Source: Pleomorphovibrio marinus
GTDB lineage: Bacteria > Bacteroidota > Bacteroidia > Cytophagales > Cyclobacteriaceae
Assembly (NCBI RefSeq): GCF_003347495.1
Contig: NZ_QCXY01000003.1
Coordinates: 124,001-188,000, forward strand
Length of the DNA: 64,000 bases
Direction of reading: 5' to 3'
Shown here: positions 26,980 to 35,907 of the stretch, in pieces
How the letters are laid out: each line of letters starts with the position of its first letter
Position numbering within the stretch: the first letter of the stretch is position 1
Position numbers and translations under genes: made by a program
Notes under the pieces: generated by a model
The model's database searches: none
What the model saw: the letters and a program-made list of their open reading frames with translations, nothing else
Told to the model about the DNA's origin: nothing

Positions 26980-28894
26980 TCAGTTTTCTTTTTATCCATC
27001 CATCTTTTCCAGTCTCAATCAAGCCTTCGTCTTCCATACAACGAAGCTCCTCTACAGTAACCTCATCCTTTTTGAGCCCCGACGCTTCGAATAATTTCAA
27101 TAAAGAGAACGCTTCACCCCCATCTAAAGTTTTCAGAAACCTTTGCCTAATGATCTTTCTTCTCTCAAATTCCCCGCCAGAATTTCTATTATTGAGACAT
27201 ACATCGCAAATCCCACAGGGCTGCTCACTTTCCTCACCAAAGTATTCAAGCACTTGCAGGGTTCGGCAAAGTTTATCATTTACTGCATAGGCAACCATGG
27301 ATCTGGCCTTTTTCACTGCCAGATCCCGACGAGAGGCTATTCGCTTGGTGTCCAAGGGCAACTTGCCAGCATCCATCCTAGGAGTCAAAAAAGTGACTTG
27401 GGGCTTATTTTTTCTCGGATGATAGGCCATAACCCCCAACTCATCCAATTGCATGAGCATTTTCTCCACCTCCAACTCAGTAATCCGTAAGGCAGTAGCT
27501 AGCTTGGACTCAGCTATAATGACATAGGAGGCAAACAACTCCCCCCCGTGCATACGTAACAAAAGCTTGATCAAAGGATCCAAGCGCTCAAACCGTATTT
27601 GGGTCTCATAAAGCCTAGTGGAATCCACCAAAACATGTAGGGTGGATGGGTTATGCACGCTTTCACTAAGCAGCACCATGGTTTCCTCCTCCAGCACTTT
27701 AAGTGCATTGTAACTTAAAAGAGGATCCAATTGATAGGTTCTGGTAAAATGATGTATATCAAAATCAAAACTGCTCATCTGGTTACTCCCAACAGCCAAG
27801 CGATAAAAATTGGCGAGGCATTGGTAAACCCGCTTAATCAGTTCTATGGGTGGGTAGGATTTTTCCGCTTTTTCCAGCAATTTCTCCCTGTCCATTTCCT
27901 GATAAATCAATACCGCAAACGATTTCTTTCCATCCCTTCCCGCTCTGCCGGCTTCTTGATAGTAGTTCTCTAGGTTTTCTGGTAGATCCAAATGCAGGAC
28001 TACCCTCACATCCGGTTTGTCTATCCCCATACCGAAGGCATTCGTCGCCACCATCACCCTTTGCTTTCCTTGTATCCATTCGGATTGGCGGGTGGTTCTG
28101 ACTTTTCCTTCCAAACCTGCATGGTAAAAGGTGGATGAAATGCCCAGCCTTTGCAAGTGGTCTGAAATCTCCTTTGTACCTCTCCTGTTTCTGGCATAAA
28201 TAATCGCAGCCCCAGGAACCTTTTGGAGAATTTCGACCGCTTTTTCCAACTTGTTTTCTGATTTTCTTACTACAAAAGATAAGTTGGGCCTTGCAAAAGA
28301 CTGCACAAAAACCCTAGGCTCTCTCATCTCCAGCTTCTCCATGATATCCTTCCTCACCTCCAAGGTGGCAGAGGCAGTAAGTGCGATAAAGGGAACCTTG
28401 GCATGTGTCTCCCGGAGCTTGGCAATTTCCAGGTAGGGAGGCCTAAAATCATACCCCCACTGGGAAATACAATGTGCCTCATCCACAGCTATGAGGCTTA
28501 GCTTCATCTTCTTGAAGCGGGCCAAAAAAATTTCCGTTTGGAGGCGCTCAGGGGAAACATACAGGAATTTCACATCTCCATACACACAATTGTCCAAAAG
28601 GGTATCGATTTCCCTCTTCCTCATGCCTGAATACACTGCCACGGCATTGATGCCTTTCTTCCTCAAATTATCCACCTGATCTTTCATTAGGGCTATCAGG
28701 GGGCTCACCACTAGACAAAGGCCTTCCTGCATCAAACCAGGTACTTGAAAACAGAGCGATTTTCCACCTCCAGTAGGCAACAGCGCCAGGGTATCCTTGC
28801 CTGAAGACACACTCAAAACGATTTCTTCCTGCATAGGCCTGAAATCCTGATAGCCAAAAACTTTTCTTAATACCTCTAATGCCTTACTTTTCAC
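26966..28894 (-). CDS. recQ: ATP-dependent DNA helicase, RecQ family
   Basis: This 642-residue helicase has Walker A LLPTGGGKSLCFQVP (about 38-52), a DEAH box in AVDEAHCISQWGYDFRPPYL (about 135-155), motif VI ENYYQEAGRAGRDGK near 310, and a RecQ-type zinc knuckle C..CGICDVC around 535-555. It lacks an obvious HRDC domain; the tail is winged-helix-like. RecQ unwinds DNA 3' to 5' in recombination and fork repair. The start is a GTG one base after the TAG of the upstream enoyl-CoA hydratase gene, so translation is probably coupled. Bacteroidota often carry more than one RecQ, so the exact paralogue is uncertain. Confidence 0.93.
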   Translation of the reverse strand: MKSKALEVLRKVFGYQDFRPMQEEIVLSVSSGKDTLALLPTGGGKSLCFQVPGLMQEGLCLVVSPLIALMKDQVDNLRKKGINAVAVYSGMRKREIDTLLDNCVYGDVKFLYVSPERLQTEIFLARFKKMKLSLIAVDEAHCISQWGYDFRPPYLEIAKLRETHAKVPFIALTASATLEVRKDIMEKLEMREPRVFVQSFARPNLSFVVRKSENKLEKAVEILQKVPGAAIIYARNRRGTKEISDHLQRLGISSTFYHAGLEGKVRTTRQSEWIQGKQRVMVATNAFGMGIDKPDVRVVLHLDLPENLENYYQEAGRAGRDGKKSFAVLIYQEMDREKLLEKAEKSYPPIELIKRVYQCLANFYRLAVGSNQMSSFDFDIHHFTRTYQLDPLLSYNALKVLEEETMVLLSESVHNPSTLHVLVDSTRLYETQIRFERLDPLIKLLLRMHGGELFASYVIIAESKLATALRITELEVEKMLMQLDELGVMAYHPRKNKPQVTFLTPRMDAGKLPLDTKRIASRRDLAVKKARSMVAYAVNDKLCRTLQVLEYFGEESEQPCGICDVCLNNRNSGGEFERRKIIRQRFLKTLDGGEAFSLLKLFEASGLKKDEVTVEELRCMEDEGLIETGKDGWIKRKLNELY

Positions 28895-28895
28895 G

Positions 28896-29675
28896 CTACC
28901 ATTCTTTTTTTTCTTTTTTCAGAAAAGCTGCAATCCCCTGCTGACAATCAACCGTATTTCGCGCCCTTGCATTTACCTGAGCTGCCTTTTCCAAGGATTC
29001 GTACAAGCCTAAGCCCACCAAATCTGCCAATAATTCTTTTGTCTGTGCCAGGGCCTGAGGAGAATTGGTTTTAGCCAGTTGCACACAAAAGGACTGGGCA
29101 TGTTCTTGCAGGCTGTTTGCTTGAACTATACCTGATAACATCCCTATTTCCAGGGCCTCTTTAGCCTCAATAATCCTCCCGCTTAGCAATAGTTGCCTGG
29201 CTTTTCCATGCCCGATTTTTTCATTTACATATGGGGCAACAATTGCGGGTACAAAACCAATGCTTACTTCTGTGAAGCCAAATTTTGCTTCAGGAACTGA
29301 AAAGGCAAAATCACACACGTTTACCAATCCGCATCCCCCGGCCAAGGCATGCCCTTGCACCGCAGCCACTATTACCTTAGAAGACCGGTGGATGGTGTCA
29401 AAAAGCGCCTTTAGTGCCAAACTGTCTTCCAGGTTCTCCTCGTAGGAATAATCCTTTAATTTCTGCAAATGCATTAAATCAGCTCCAGAACAAAAAACTT
29501 TTCCTTCTGAGCGAATAAGGATTACCCTCACGTTTTCATTATCGACAAAACCTTTTAGGGCATGCTTCATCCTTTCTATCATTTCCGGATTTAGCGCATT
29601 CCTTTTATCAGGACGATTCAGCACCAAATGCCCCACCCTATTGTCGATTTCCGTGACGATTGGAGAAGTTTTCAT
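28896..29675 (-). CDS. Enoyl-CoA hydratase/isomerase family protein
   Basis: This 259-residue crotonase-fold enzyme has oxyanion-hole segments FCSGADLMHL (about 62-71) and AAVQGHALAGGCGLVNVCDFA (in two parts, about 104-125), and a C-terminal tail of Lys and Glu. The EVSIGFVPAIVAPYV segment and length are like methylglutaconyl-CoA hydratase of leucine breakdown, but other short-chain enoyl-CoA hydratases fit. The start ATG coincides with the inner edge of repeat copy B, so its leader lies inside the repeat. RecQ follows one base downstream. Confidence 0.88.
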   Translation of the reverse strand: MKTSPIVTEIDNRVGHLVLNRPDKRNALNPEMIERMKHALKGFVDNENVRVILIRSEGKVFCSGADLMHLQKLKDYSYEENLEDSLALKALFDTIHRSSKVIVAAVQGHALAGGCGLVNVCDFAFSVPEAKFGFTEVSIGFVPAIVAPYVNEKIGHGKARQLLLSGRIIEAKEALEIGMLSGIVQANSLQEHAQSFCVQLAKTNSPQALAQTKELLADLVGLGLYESLEKAAQVNARARNTVDCQQGIAAFLKKEKKEW

Positions 29676-29800
29676 ATGATTATAATTTGCTTTTTATAGG
29701 CCATATAGCCTGCCCCTGCCTGCTCCGAACTTGTTTCAGGGGACTCGATTTGGGGGAATCTTGCAGGAATACCCCTATAGCTACCGGGGGGAGCATCCCA
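29673..29800 (-). repeat. Dispersed intergenic repeat, copy B
   Basis: The proximal edge (minus strand) is GCAAATTATAATCATATG, ending in the start codon of the enoyl-CoA hydratase gene. It continues with the shared blocks AGGCTATATGGCC, a degenerate GGGGA..AAGTTCGGAGCAGG block, and CCCCGGTAGCTATAGGGG. The distal CAGGCTCGATTTC block is not contiguous; a matching piece lies at 29983-30036, so this copy appears split or has acquired an internal stretch. Confidence 0.7.
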
Positions 29801-30144
29801 ACCATTTACATATTACTTAAATCTTAATAATTTATGGATTAAATACTAATTTTTATACTACGAATGACAATTTATTTTACGCTGCAAGCTTCGCGGATTC
29901 GTTGCGGCCCCCTAAAAAACCTCAGGGCAGGGCAGCGATAAACCAAATTTTATTTCCTTTCTGTAAATGCCAATTTTATAACTCTGTGTGTTGTTCTCGT
30001 CATGCCTGCCTGGTCCGGTAGGCAGGCTCGATTTCTTAGTGCATTTTTGATTAAAGTAAGTCCGAAAATGTCCAAAAGCAAATTTTGGAGACTTATATAT
30101 AGGAACAAGAAAAATAGAGAACAAACCCCTAGCCCGAATCCCGG
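29676..30144. other. Gap between comEC-like gene and enoyl-CoA hydratase gene
   Basis: This gap is filled by repeat copy B, an AT-rich stretch (29805-29885) and the detached distal repeat block. No gene is recognisable. Confidence 0.5.
29983..30036 (-). repeat. Detached distal block of the dispersed repeat
   Basis: TGTGTG.TGTTCTCGTCATGCC, then CTGCCTGGTCCGGTAGGCAG and GCTCGATTTC, match the distal end of copies A and D. It contains the hairpin CTGCCTg..gTAGGCAG. It lies about 180 bases beyond the end of copy B in the same orientation. Confidence 0.6.
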
Positions 30145-31995
30145 CTAAAGTGCGAAGTAGTCTCTCTCCTCCAAAATCAAAGTTTCCCCAGATGGCAAAA
30201 GGATAAGAAGGGAATTATTCATACCCCGAATTCCCTTCAGGGAATTATGTTGTGTTTTGCCATAACGGATACGATGGGGTAGGATTTTGTAATTAAATTC
30301 CTCCTCCGTAACTTCTTCTAAATAGCTATAAATCTGTCCTTTGAAGAAATAGTCCACTGCCGCACCTGCATTTAGGGAATAAATTGTAGTTTTTACTCCG
30401 GTTTCCCTGGCAAAAAATAGGTACCATTGCCAAAGGACAAGAAAAATGGAAAAAACTGCAGCCATTTTTAGGGCATTTTTCCGTTTTTCCTGAAAGGCGA
30501 GGAGCAGGCAAACCAACAAACCCCAGAATAAAATCATTTCTGGCCATTCCATATGGATGTGTGAAATTCTCGCACCAGGCAATTTATTGACGGAAAATAT
30601 AAGGGCATTTACACCTTGAATCAACCCACTAAGTAGTTGTCCAAATAAATCGGAGATTAGTGGAAACAAGAAGCTAACCAAGAAGGGTAAACCCAGGGAC
30701 ATTATCAAAAAAGCACCTGGAATTGCAACCAGATTGGCAAGCATAAAATAGGTGGGGAAAACATGAAAATAATAGGATGAAATGGGAAATGTGGCTAATT
30801 GGGCTGCAATACTTACGGAGGTAATCTGCCAAATGTAATCCATCACCCTACCCTTTGGGTTCCAAAGGTTCAGTATAAAAGGTTGAAAAATTAAAATACC
30901 GCTGAGGGCAGCATAAGAAAGCTGAAACCCAACGGCATAAATCAGAAAAGGGTCATAGAGCAAAAGAACCAAAGCCGAAAGTGCCAGTGGATTAAAAATG
31001 GAAGGACTTCTGGATCTCATTTGTGCCAGGGAAATAAAAGTGAACATGGTAGCAGACCTTAGTACCGAAGGGGACATCCCGGTAAGCAAGGCATAAAACC
31101 AAATACCCGATATAATCAACAGCAGGTAAGGCACCCTTTTGCTAAGAGAAAGCTTATGGGGTTTAAAGAAAAGCAGAAAAAACCCATAGATGATGCCAAC
31201 ATGTAATCCCGATACTGCCAATATATGCATGGCACCAGCAGTACTGTAAGCTTCTCTTAACTCCATGTCCATCCCTTCCTTTTGCCCCAGCAACAAGGCC
31301 TGTGCTATTTGTTGGGATAAAGGGTCAGGTATATAGGAACGCACATGCTCTATTAAATTTCTCCGGAGGAACATAATATTCCGAAGTATGTTTTCTTCGC
31401 TGTCCCTTCCCAATAATTCCAGCCCATCCCTGAGAAAATGCCTATGGTAAACCTGTTGCTTTTCCATAAACATCCGATAATCGAATTCATGTGGGTTTAC
31501 CGGCGGGGAAATCTGGGAAGGCACCCCTTTTATCAAAACCAAATCACCCGGGTTCAATGGCTGCTCGCCGTTGTGGTAAATCAATACTATTCCTACAGCC
31601 TCTACCCATTCCCCTCCGGATCGCACCATTTTAATTTCCAGCCTGTTTGCAGTTGTTTTGGCCTTAGGCTCATCAAAGTTTTGGATGATTCCCATATAAG
31701 CCTCCAACTGGGAAAAGTGAATGAGGTGATTGGGGGAATTTCTTGCATCCCTTAGAAAAGAGAAACTGATACCTGCCAAACATAGCACCAGAAAAGCCAG
31801 GGAAGGTAACAATAGTCTATGAAAATGCCTTTTAGCCGGGTAATTGAAGAAAAGAACTACTCCATAAAAAGCAAAAGAAATGAAAGTGGCACCAAGCCAG
31901 ATACTCCCAACCCAAAAACCGGAGTAGGGATAGATCAACACACCTAATGCAAAAAAAAGGGTATACCGGATAAATGGATAATCATTAAAAGGCAT
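30145..31995 (-). CDS. comEC: ComEC/Rec2-family membrane protein without nuclease domain
   Basis: This 616-residue polytopic membrane protein has an N-terminal DUF4131-like segment (about 1-190, including an OB-like soluble region) and a Competence domain from about 235 to 500. The competence domain starts with GAMHILAVSGLHVGIIYG, the family hallmark. ComEC forms the inner-membrane channel for transforming single-stranded DNA. The C-terminal metallo-beta-lactamase-like nuclease domain of classical ComEC is absent: only about 110 residues follow the last membrane segments, with no HxHxDH motif. It follows the penicillin-acylase family gene and precedes the repeat-filled gap. Confidence 0.88.
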   Translation of the reverse strand: MPFNDYPFIRYTLFFALGVLIYPYSGFWVGSIWLGATFISFAFYGVVLFFNYPAKRHFHRLLLPSLAFLVLCLAGISFSFLRDARNSPNHLIHFSQLEAYMGIIQNFDEPKAKTTANRLEIKMVRSGGEWVEAVGIVLIYHNGEQPLNPGDLVLIKGVPSQISPPVNPHEFDYRMFMEKQQVYHRHFLRDGLELLGRDSEENILRNIMFLRRNLIEHVRSYIPDPLSQQIAQALLLGQKEGMDMELREAYSTAGAMHILAVSGLHVGIIYGFFLLFFKPHKLSLSKRVPYLLLIISGIWFYALLTGMSPSVLRSATMFTFISLAQMRSRSPSIFNPLALSALVLLLYDPFLIYAVGFQLSYAALSGILIFQPFILNLWNPKGRVMDYIWQITSVSIAAQLATFPISSYYFHVFPTYFMLANLVAIPGAFLIMSLGLPFLVSFLFPLISDLFGQLLSGLIQGVNALIFSVNKLPGARISHIHMEWPEMILFWGLLVCLLLAFQEKRKNALKMAAVFSIFLVLWQWYLFFARETGVKTTIYSLNAGAAVDYFFKGQIYSYLEEVTEEEFNYKILPHRIRYGKTQHNSLKGIRGMNNSLLILLPSGETLILEERDYFAL

Positions 31996-32046
31996 AGTGA
32001 CTCACATAAAAATCCCTTTACAAATTAGGACTTTTAAGGCAAAAAA

Positions 32047-32078
32047 CAAAGCAAACTATCTCTTCTCTAAAGAGATAG
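32047..32078 (-). terminator. Weak terminator-like hairpin after the acylase gene
   Basis: On the minus strand CTATCTCTT pairs perfectly with AAGAGATAG around a 5-base loop. The following sequence is T-rich but interrupted (TTTGCTTTGTTTTTT). It starts about 28 bases past the acylase stop. Confidence 0.45.
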
Positions 32079-32105
32079 GCTTAGGCAATTCAAGTCAATA
32101 GCAAT

Positions 32106-34271
32106 CTATTTTTCTCCAGGCTTGTAAGTGACGGAGGCATTGTTTTCTACCTCCTCTCTATAAAAATTAACCGCTTTAAATTCTCCTTTGGCATAAGGAG
32201 CAGCCTGGTCGATAAAATGAGGGGAATCTGGATCCCCACTTTGTCCTCCTGCCAATATACTTTTCGCTTTCACTTTTTCGCCAAACTCCACGACTGCAAC
32301 AAAACTGTTGCCTAACGTTCCATATATTTTTTTTGTGGGTATCGGGCTTCTTCCTACATAGGAGGCCAGTGCTCCCCATAGCCCGGGTGCAAACGGAACT
32401 GGTATACTGGCTTTTTCGTCATCAAAGGGCTGAATGATGTCACCTGTCAAGCGTTGGAACCGATTTACCTCTCCCCAGGCCATCCTCCAAGTTCCAAAAT
32501 CATTTTCCAGTCTTTCCACTGCCAATCTCAAGGCCTCAAGCTTCATGTGGTCACTGGTATTTTCTGCCAAAAAGTCGAACAGATACACTCCCTTGGGCAT
32601 GGGTATACCCCTGGCCAAAGTTCGTAGGGCTTCTCCCCAATAATGGGCCAAAGTCATTCCTACTGGAGCCAAACCGAATTTCAAATCCCAGCCTTTGAGT
32701 TCGGAAATGGGATCTTCCAAACCTGCTTTACTAGCCTCATCGGAGTTTTCATATGCCATGAACAAGCTTGGAAGGAGCTTTTCAAAGCCAATAAGATAAG
32801 GGTCATAGGCCGTTTCAACGAGTTTTTCCAGGTTGAATCCCTCTTTTCCTTCAAGTACCCTGACGGCATTTAACCCTCTGGCATTTTCGGAATCCGGAGC
32901 CATATAGCTGGGGTAATCCTCCGGGTTTGGGCTTTGGTCACCAGCAGCGGTAAATGGGGTGGAGTTGCAATTCTGTATCCAACCATTTGAGGGGTTTATC
33001 AATTGAACTAGTTCATCTACTTCATGAAGGCCATCCCAATCGGTGGCAGGATCGCTCCCATCCACGGTTCCAGACCAGTCAAATGTGGGATTTCTTCTGG
33101 GAATAAAATTACCATGGTAATAGGCGATAGTTCCATCCTTATCCGCATACACAGTATTATTAGAGGAATTGGTCTTAAGGTGCATGAGCTCCCTAAACTC
33201 CTCATGGTTGGTGGTTTTGGTCCTCAGGTAGGATTGTGTAAGGGCATTTTCCCTATCCTCCATAAGGCCTATTGCCACCCAACGATCGTTTTCTGACCGG
33301 ATCACCGGGCCATGATGGCTGTAATAGGCCGTAAAAGTCTTGGTATTCATTTCAACCCCAATTCTGTAAGAAAGGGTAATCTCCTTTTCTTCGAAGGGCT
33401 TCCATTGATCTCCATGTCTGTATTCATATCCTTGTTCGGCTGGTCTAACCTCCAGGGAAAAATGGTCAATGGCATCAGCCCTAGTAGAAGTATGCATCCA
33501 CCCATTATAGGGATTAAAACCCTGGTAGATGAAAAACTGACCCCAAGTAACCGCCCCATAGGCATTAAGCCCCTCCTCACTAACCGTGTGAATTTCAGGA
33601 CGAAAATAAAAGGAGGTGTGTGGATTTATCAACAAAAGGGCATTTCCATTTTCCGTAAGTGAAGGCGCAATGGCAAACCCGTTAGAGCCACTTGGGTTTT
33701 CATCCAACAAAAACCTGGGGGAAGGGGTGTAACTCTGAAAAGGATCATCATAAAACTGCTCCAGTCCTGCTGGGGAAATGGTTTCAATATCTCCACCTAT
33801 ACTCCCCTCTGTAAAAGATAGGGCCATCCAAGGTTCAAATTTCTCCAGTAATTTGGGAGTCACCTCTGGGTGGGTGTGCAAATAGTAATTGATTCCATCG
33901 GCAAATGCATCCATTAACCTTTTAAGCCATTCTGGACTGCTATCGTACTCTGATTTTAAAACATCCTCATCGATGTAAAACCGCATTCGGAGATCCGTAA
34001 AAAGTTTGTCCTCCCCTTCTACCTCAGCCATCCTACCCAAGGAAGTGATGTAATTTACTTCCACACGGTTAAAATCATCTTCACATTGGGCATAGAGCAT
34101 GCCGAATATGGCATCTGCATCCGTTTTTCCATAGACATGGGGAACCCCCCATTGATCTCTTATGATTTCGGTATTATCTACATGCCTACTCCACCTTTCT
34201 TCCTCTGTCTGGGAAAGAAGTGGAAATACAAGTAGGCAAACAAAAAGGACAAGTAAGTAATGTTTTTTCAT
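32106..34271 (-). CDS. Penicillin-acylase-family N-terminal-nucleophile hydrolase
   Basis: This 721-residue exported protein has a signal peptide (1-20, ending LLSQ). A small alpha subunit region (about 30-190, with IIRDQWGVPHVYGKTDADAIFG) and a spacer lead to the conserved nucleophile Ser196 in SGSNGFAIAP, where autocatalytic cleavage would free the N-terminal Ser of the beta subunit. Family members cleave amide bonds of beta-lactams, N-acyl-homoserine lactones or other acyl amides. The natural substrate is not readable here; an AHL acylase role is possible but unproven. Divergent from the M48 gene across a 200-base spacer. Confidence 0.9.
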   Translation of the reverse strand: MKKHYLLVLFVCLLVFPLLSQTEEERWSRHVDNTEIIRDQWGVPHVYGKTDADAIFGMLYAQCEDDFNRVEVNYITSLGRMAEVEGEDKLFTDLRMRFYIDEDVLKSEYDSSPEWLKRLMDAFADGINYYLHTHPEVTPKLLEKFEPWMALSFTEGSIGGDIETISPAGLEQFYDDPFQSYTPSPRFLLDENPSGSNGFAIAPSLTENGNALLLINPHTSFYFRPEIHTVSEEGLNAYGAVTWGQFFIYQGFNPYNGWMHTSTRADAIDHFSLEVRPAEQGYEYRHGDQWKPFEEKEITLSYRIGVEMNTKTFTAYYSHHGPVIRSENDRWVAIGLMEDRENALTQSYLRTKTTNHEEFRELMHLKTNSSNNTVYADKDGTIAYYHGNFIPRRNPTFDWSGTVDGSDPATDWDGLHEVDELVQLINPSNGWIQNCNSTPFTAAGDQSPNPEDYPSYMAPDSENARGLNAVRVLEGKEGFNLEKLVETAYDPYLIGFEKLLPSLFMAYENSDEASKAGLEDPISELKGWDLKFGLAPVGMTLAHYWGEALRTLARGIPMPKGVYLFDFLAENTSDHMKLEALRLAVERLENDFGTWRMAWGEVNRFQRLTGDIIQPFDDEKASIPVPFAPGLWGALASYVGRSPIPTKKIYGTLGNSFVAVVEFGEKVKAKSILAGGQSGDPDSPHFIDQAAPYAKGEFKAVNFYREEVENNASVTYKPGEK

Positions 34272-34306
34272 TTTAGTTAGTGGTTGATGGTTATCTTTTC
34301 CAATCA

Positions 34307-34330
34307 GCCAAAATCATGGAAGATTTTGGC
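34307..34330. promoter_or_regulatory. Inverted repeat in the divergent acylase/M48 spacer
   Basis: GCCAAAATC and GATTTTGGC form a perfect 9-bp inverted repeat with a 6-base spacer, 36 bases from the acylase start. It may be an operator or an RNA hairpin in the leader. No T-run follows on either side. Confidence 0.35.
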
Positions 34331-34471
34331 CACAGGAACTAAAAGGACGAATATAAGGGTTAAAAAATAATTTTTAAGCCCTCCAAGAAAGAAGTAGCCA
34401 GAGAGAAGAAAAAATTTAAAGGTTTTTTGGCATTTTTTTTGGAGTTTTGCGAGAAATGAAATGTAAAAATC

Positions 34472-35278
34472 ATGTTTAGAAAAGTAGTTGTTTTCCTTTT
34501 ATTAGGAATTATTATTTATAGCTGTGCAAAAGTTCCAATGAGTGGAAGGAGACAGCTAAGTATAATAGGAAATAGAGAAATACTTCCTCTTTCCTATGAC
34601 CAATACAGCCAGGTAATGGGTGAAAGTAAGGTGGTAACCAATACCGCCGACGGACAAAAGGTAGTAAATGTGGGGAAGCGAATAGCCTCTGCGGTAGAGC
34701 AATACCTTAAGGAAAACAATTATTCTGAAGCCACTGAGGGATTTGCCTGGGAATTTAACCTCTTAGAAAGCGACCAAGTAAATGCTTGGTGTATGCCAGG
34801 TGGAAAGGTTGCGTTTTACACCGGAATTATGCCCATTTGCCAGGATGAGACAGGCGTAGCTGTAGTAATGGGTCACGAGGTGGCACACGCTATTGCCAAC
34901 CATGCAAGAGAAAGGATGTCACAGGGTATGGTGGCCAATGGTTTGCTAGGAGGCTTACAGGCTGCCATGGGGCAAAACCCTAACTTGACCCAGACCATCT
35001 TCCTTCAGGCTGTGGGCTACGGTGGCCAGGTTGGCATGCTTAAATTCTCTAGAGACCAAGAACTGGAAGCAGATAAACTTGGGCTGATCTTTATGTCCAT
35101 CGCAGGCTATAATCCAGAAGAGGCTCCGGAGTTTTGGGAAAGGATGGAGGCCCAGGCAGGAGGAGGTGCACGTCCGCCAGAGTTCCTATCCACTCACCCA
35201 GGCCCTAACCGAAGGATAGATAGGCTTAATGAACAAATGCCAGAAGCCTTGGAGTATTACGAGAAAAACAAAAGGTGA
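34472..35278 (+). CDS. M48-family metallopeptidase lipoprotein
   Basis: This 268-residue protein has a lipobox (IIIYSC, Cys18) and a zinc-binding HEVAH motif at 135-139, with a downstream ligand Glu in RDQELEADKLG near residue 203. Architecture and length match LoiP/BepA-like periplasmic proteases, which take part in envelope quality control by cleaving misfolded outer-membrane proteins. The ATG at 34472 follows a long purine- and T-rich leader. A terminator hairpin lies 140 bases after its stop. Confidence 0.9.
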   Translation: MFRKVVVFLLLGIIIYSCAKVPMSGRRQLSIIGNREILPLSYDQYSQVMGESKVVTNTADGQKVVNVGKRIASAVEQYLKENNYSEATEGFAWEFNLLESDQVNAWCMPGGKVAFYTGIMPICQDETGVAVVMGHEVAHAIANHARERMSQGMVANGLLGGLQAAMGQNPNLTQTIFLQAVGYGGQVGMLKFSRDQELEADKLGLIFMSIAGYNPEEAPEFWERMEAQAGGGARPPEFLSTHPGPNRRIDRLNEQMPEALEYYEKNKR

Positions 35279-35302
35279 CAAAATGCAAAAAACCATAATT
35301 TG

Positions 35303-35438
35303 GAGGCTGTTTCCTAAGTCATTTTAAGCGATTTTCGATTAACAGTTCTTTAAATAATGGAGTACTACATTGCTAAAGGATCAAGAGATTAGATTTTCTC
35401 TGTAAGAAATTTAATTGGAAAAAAGAGGCTGTCTCCTA
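35303..35438. repeat. Direct repeat GAGGCTGTyTCCTA flanking 108 bases
   Basis: The 14-mer GAGGCTGTYTCCTA occurs at 35303-35316 and 35425-35438. The second copy is also the left arm of the terminator hairpin. Similar GAGGCTGT ends occur on Bacteroidota insertion elements, so this may be a worn relic; the identity is not proven. Confidence 0.4.
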
Positions 35439-35460
35439 TGTGAAAACAGCCTCTTTTTTT
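35419..35460 (+). terminator. Rho-independent terminator after the M48 gene
   Basis: AAAAGAGGCTGT pairs with ACAGCCTCTTTT (12 bp) around a 12-15-base loop, followed by a T-run. Both arms end in A/T runs, so it may act on both strands. Confidence 0.8.
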
Positions 35461-35847
35461 GCGAAACCCCTTAAAGCCGAAATATTTATACCATAGAAAT
35501 ATACCTAGTTACCTTAAATTTAAGATAGAAATTCTATTTCGGCCGATAAACTTGGCACTATCTACACACTTCTGTTAGGTAAAACACTTTTTTGCAATTG
35601 GTCCTGAAAGTATCGTTCCACATGGAGGACAGCATCTGCCCGACAGGAATTCTCAGCATTTTGCTATAATGGGGAAAAGATAATTAAATGGGTCATTCAT
35701 AGGTTTCAGTTTTTGAACTTAAAAAATCCGTCCTGATAAAACCTTTGGTTTTATCTCGTATGAATCATCTCAATCCCTGCCAAAAAGTCTTAAAATAACT
35801 TATATACTGTTCAAATTCGGACATTATTACAGGTTTTTGGCTTAAAA

Positions 35848-35855
35848 TAATTTTG
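35848..35855 (+). promoter_or_regulatory. -7 element upstream of clpB
   Basis: TAATTTTG matches TAnnTTTG exactly and lies 53 bases before the clpB ATG. No TTG is found 17-23 bases upstream, so the promoter may be helped by an activator or use an alternative factor. No CIRCE element is visible. Confidence 0.4.
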
Positions 35856-35907
35856 GAAAAGAAATTGCAAAGCATAAAAAAAGTAAAGGAACATAAACAG
35901 CAGCCCT

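Larger units (their letters stand above)
35279..35907. other. 629-base gap between M48 gene and clpB
   Basis: Besides the direct repeat and terminator, the gap holds a 9-bp perfect inverted repeat at 35735-35755 (GATAAAACC / GGTTTTATC) and the clpB -7 element. A 33-codon minus-strand frame (35557-35658 region, starting MLRIPVGQ) has no recognisable family. No gene can be supported. Confidence 0.45.
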
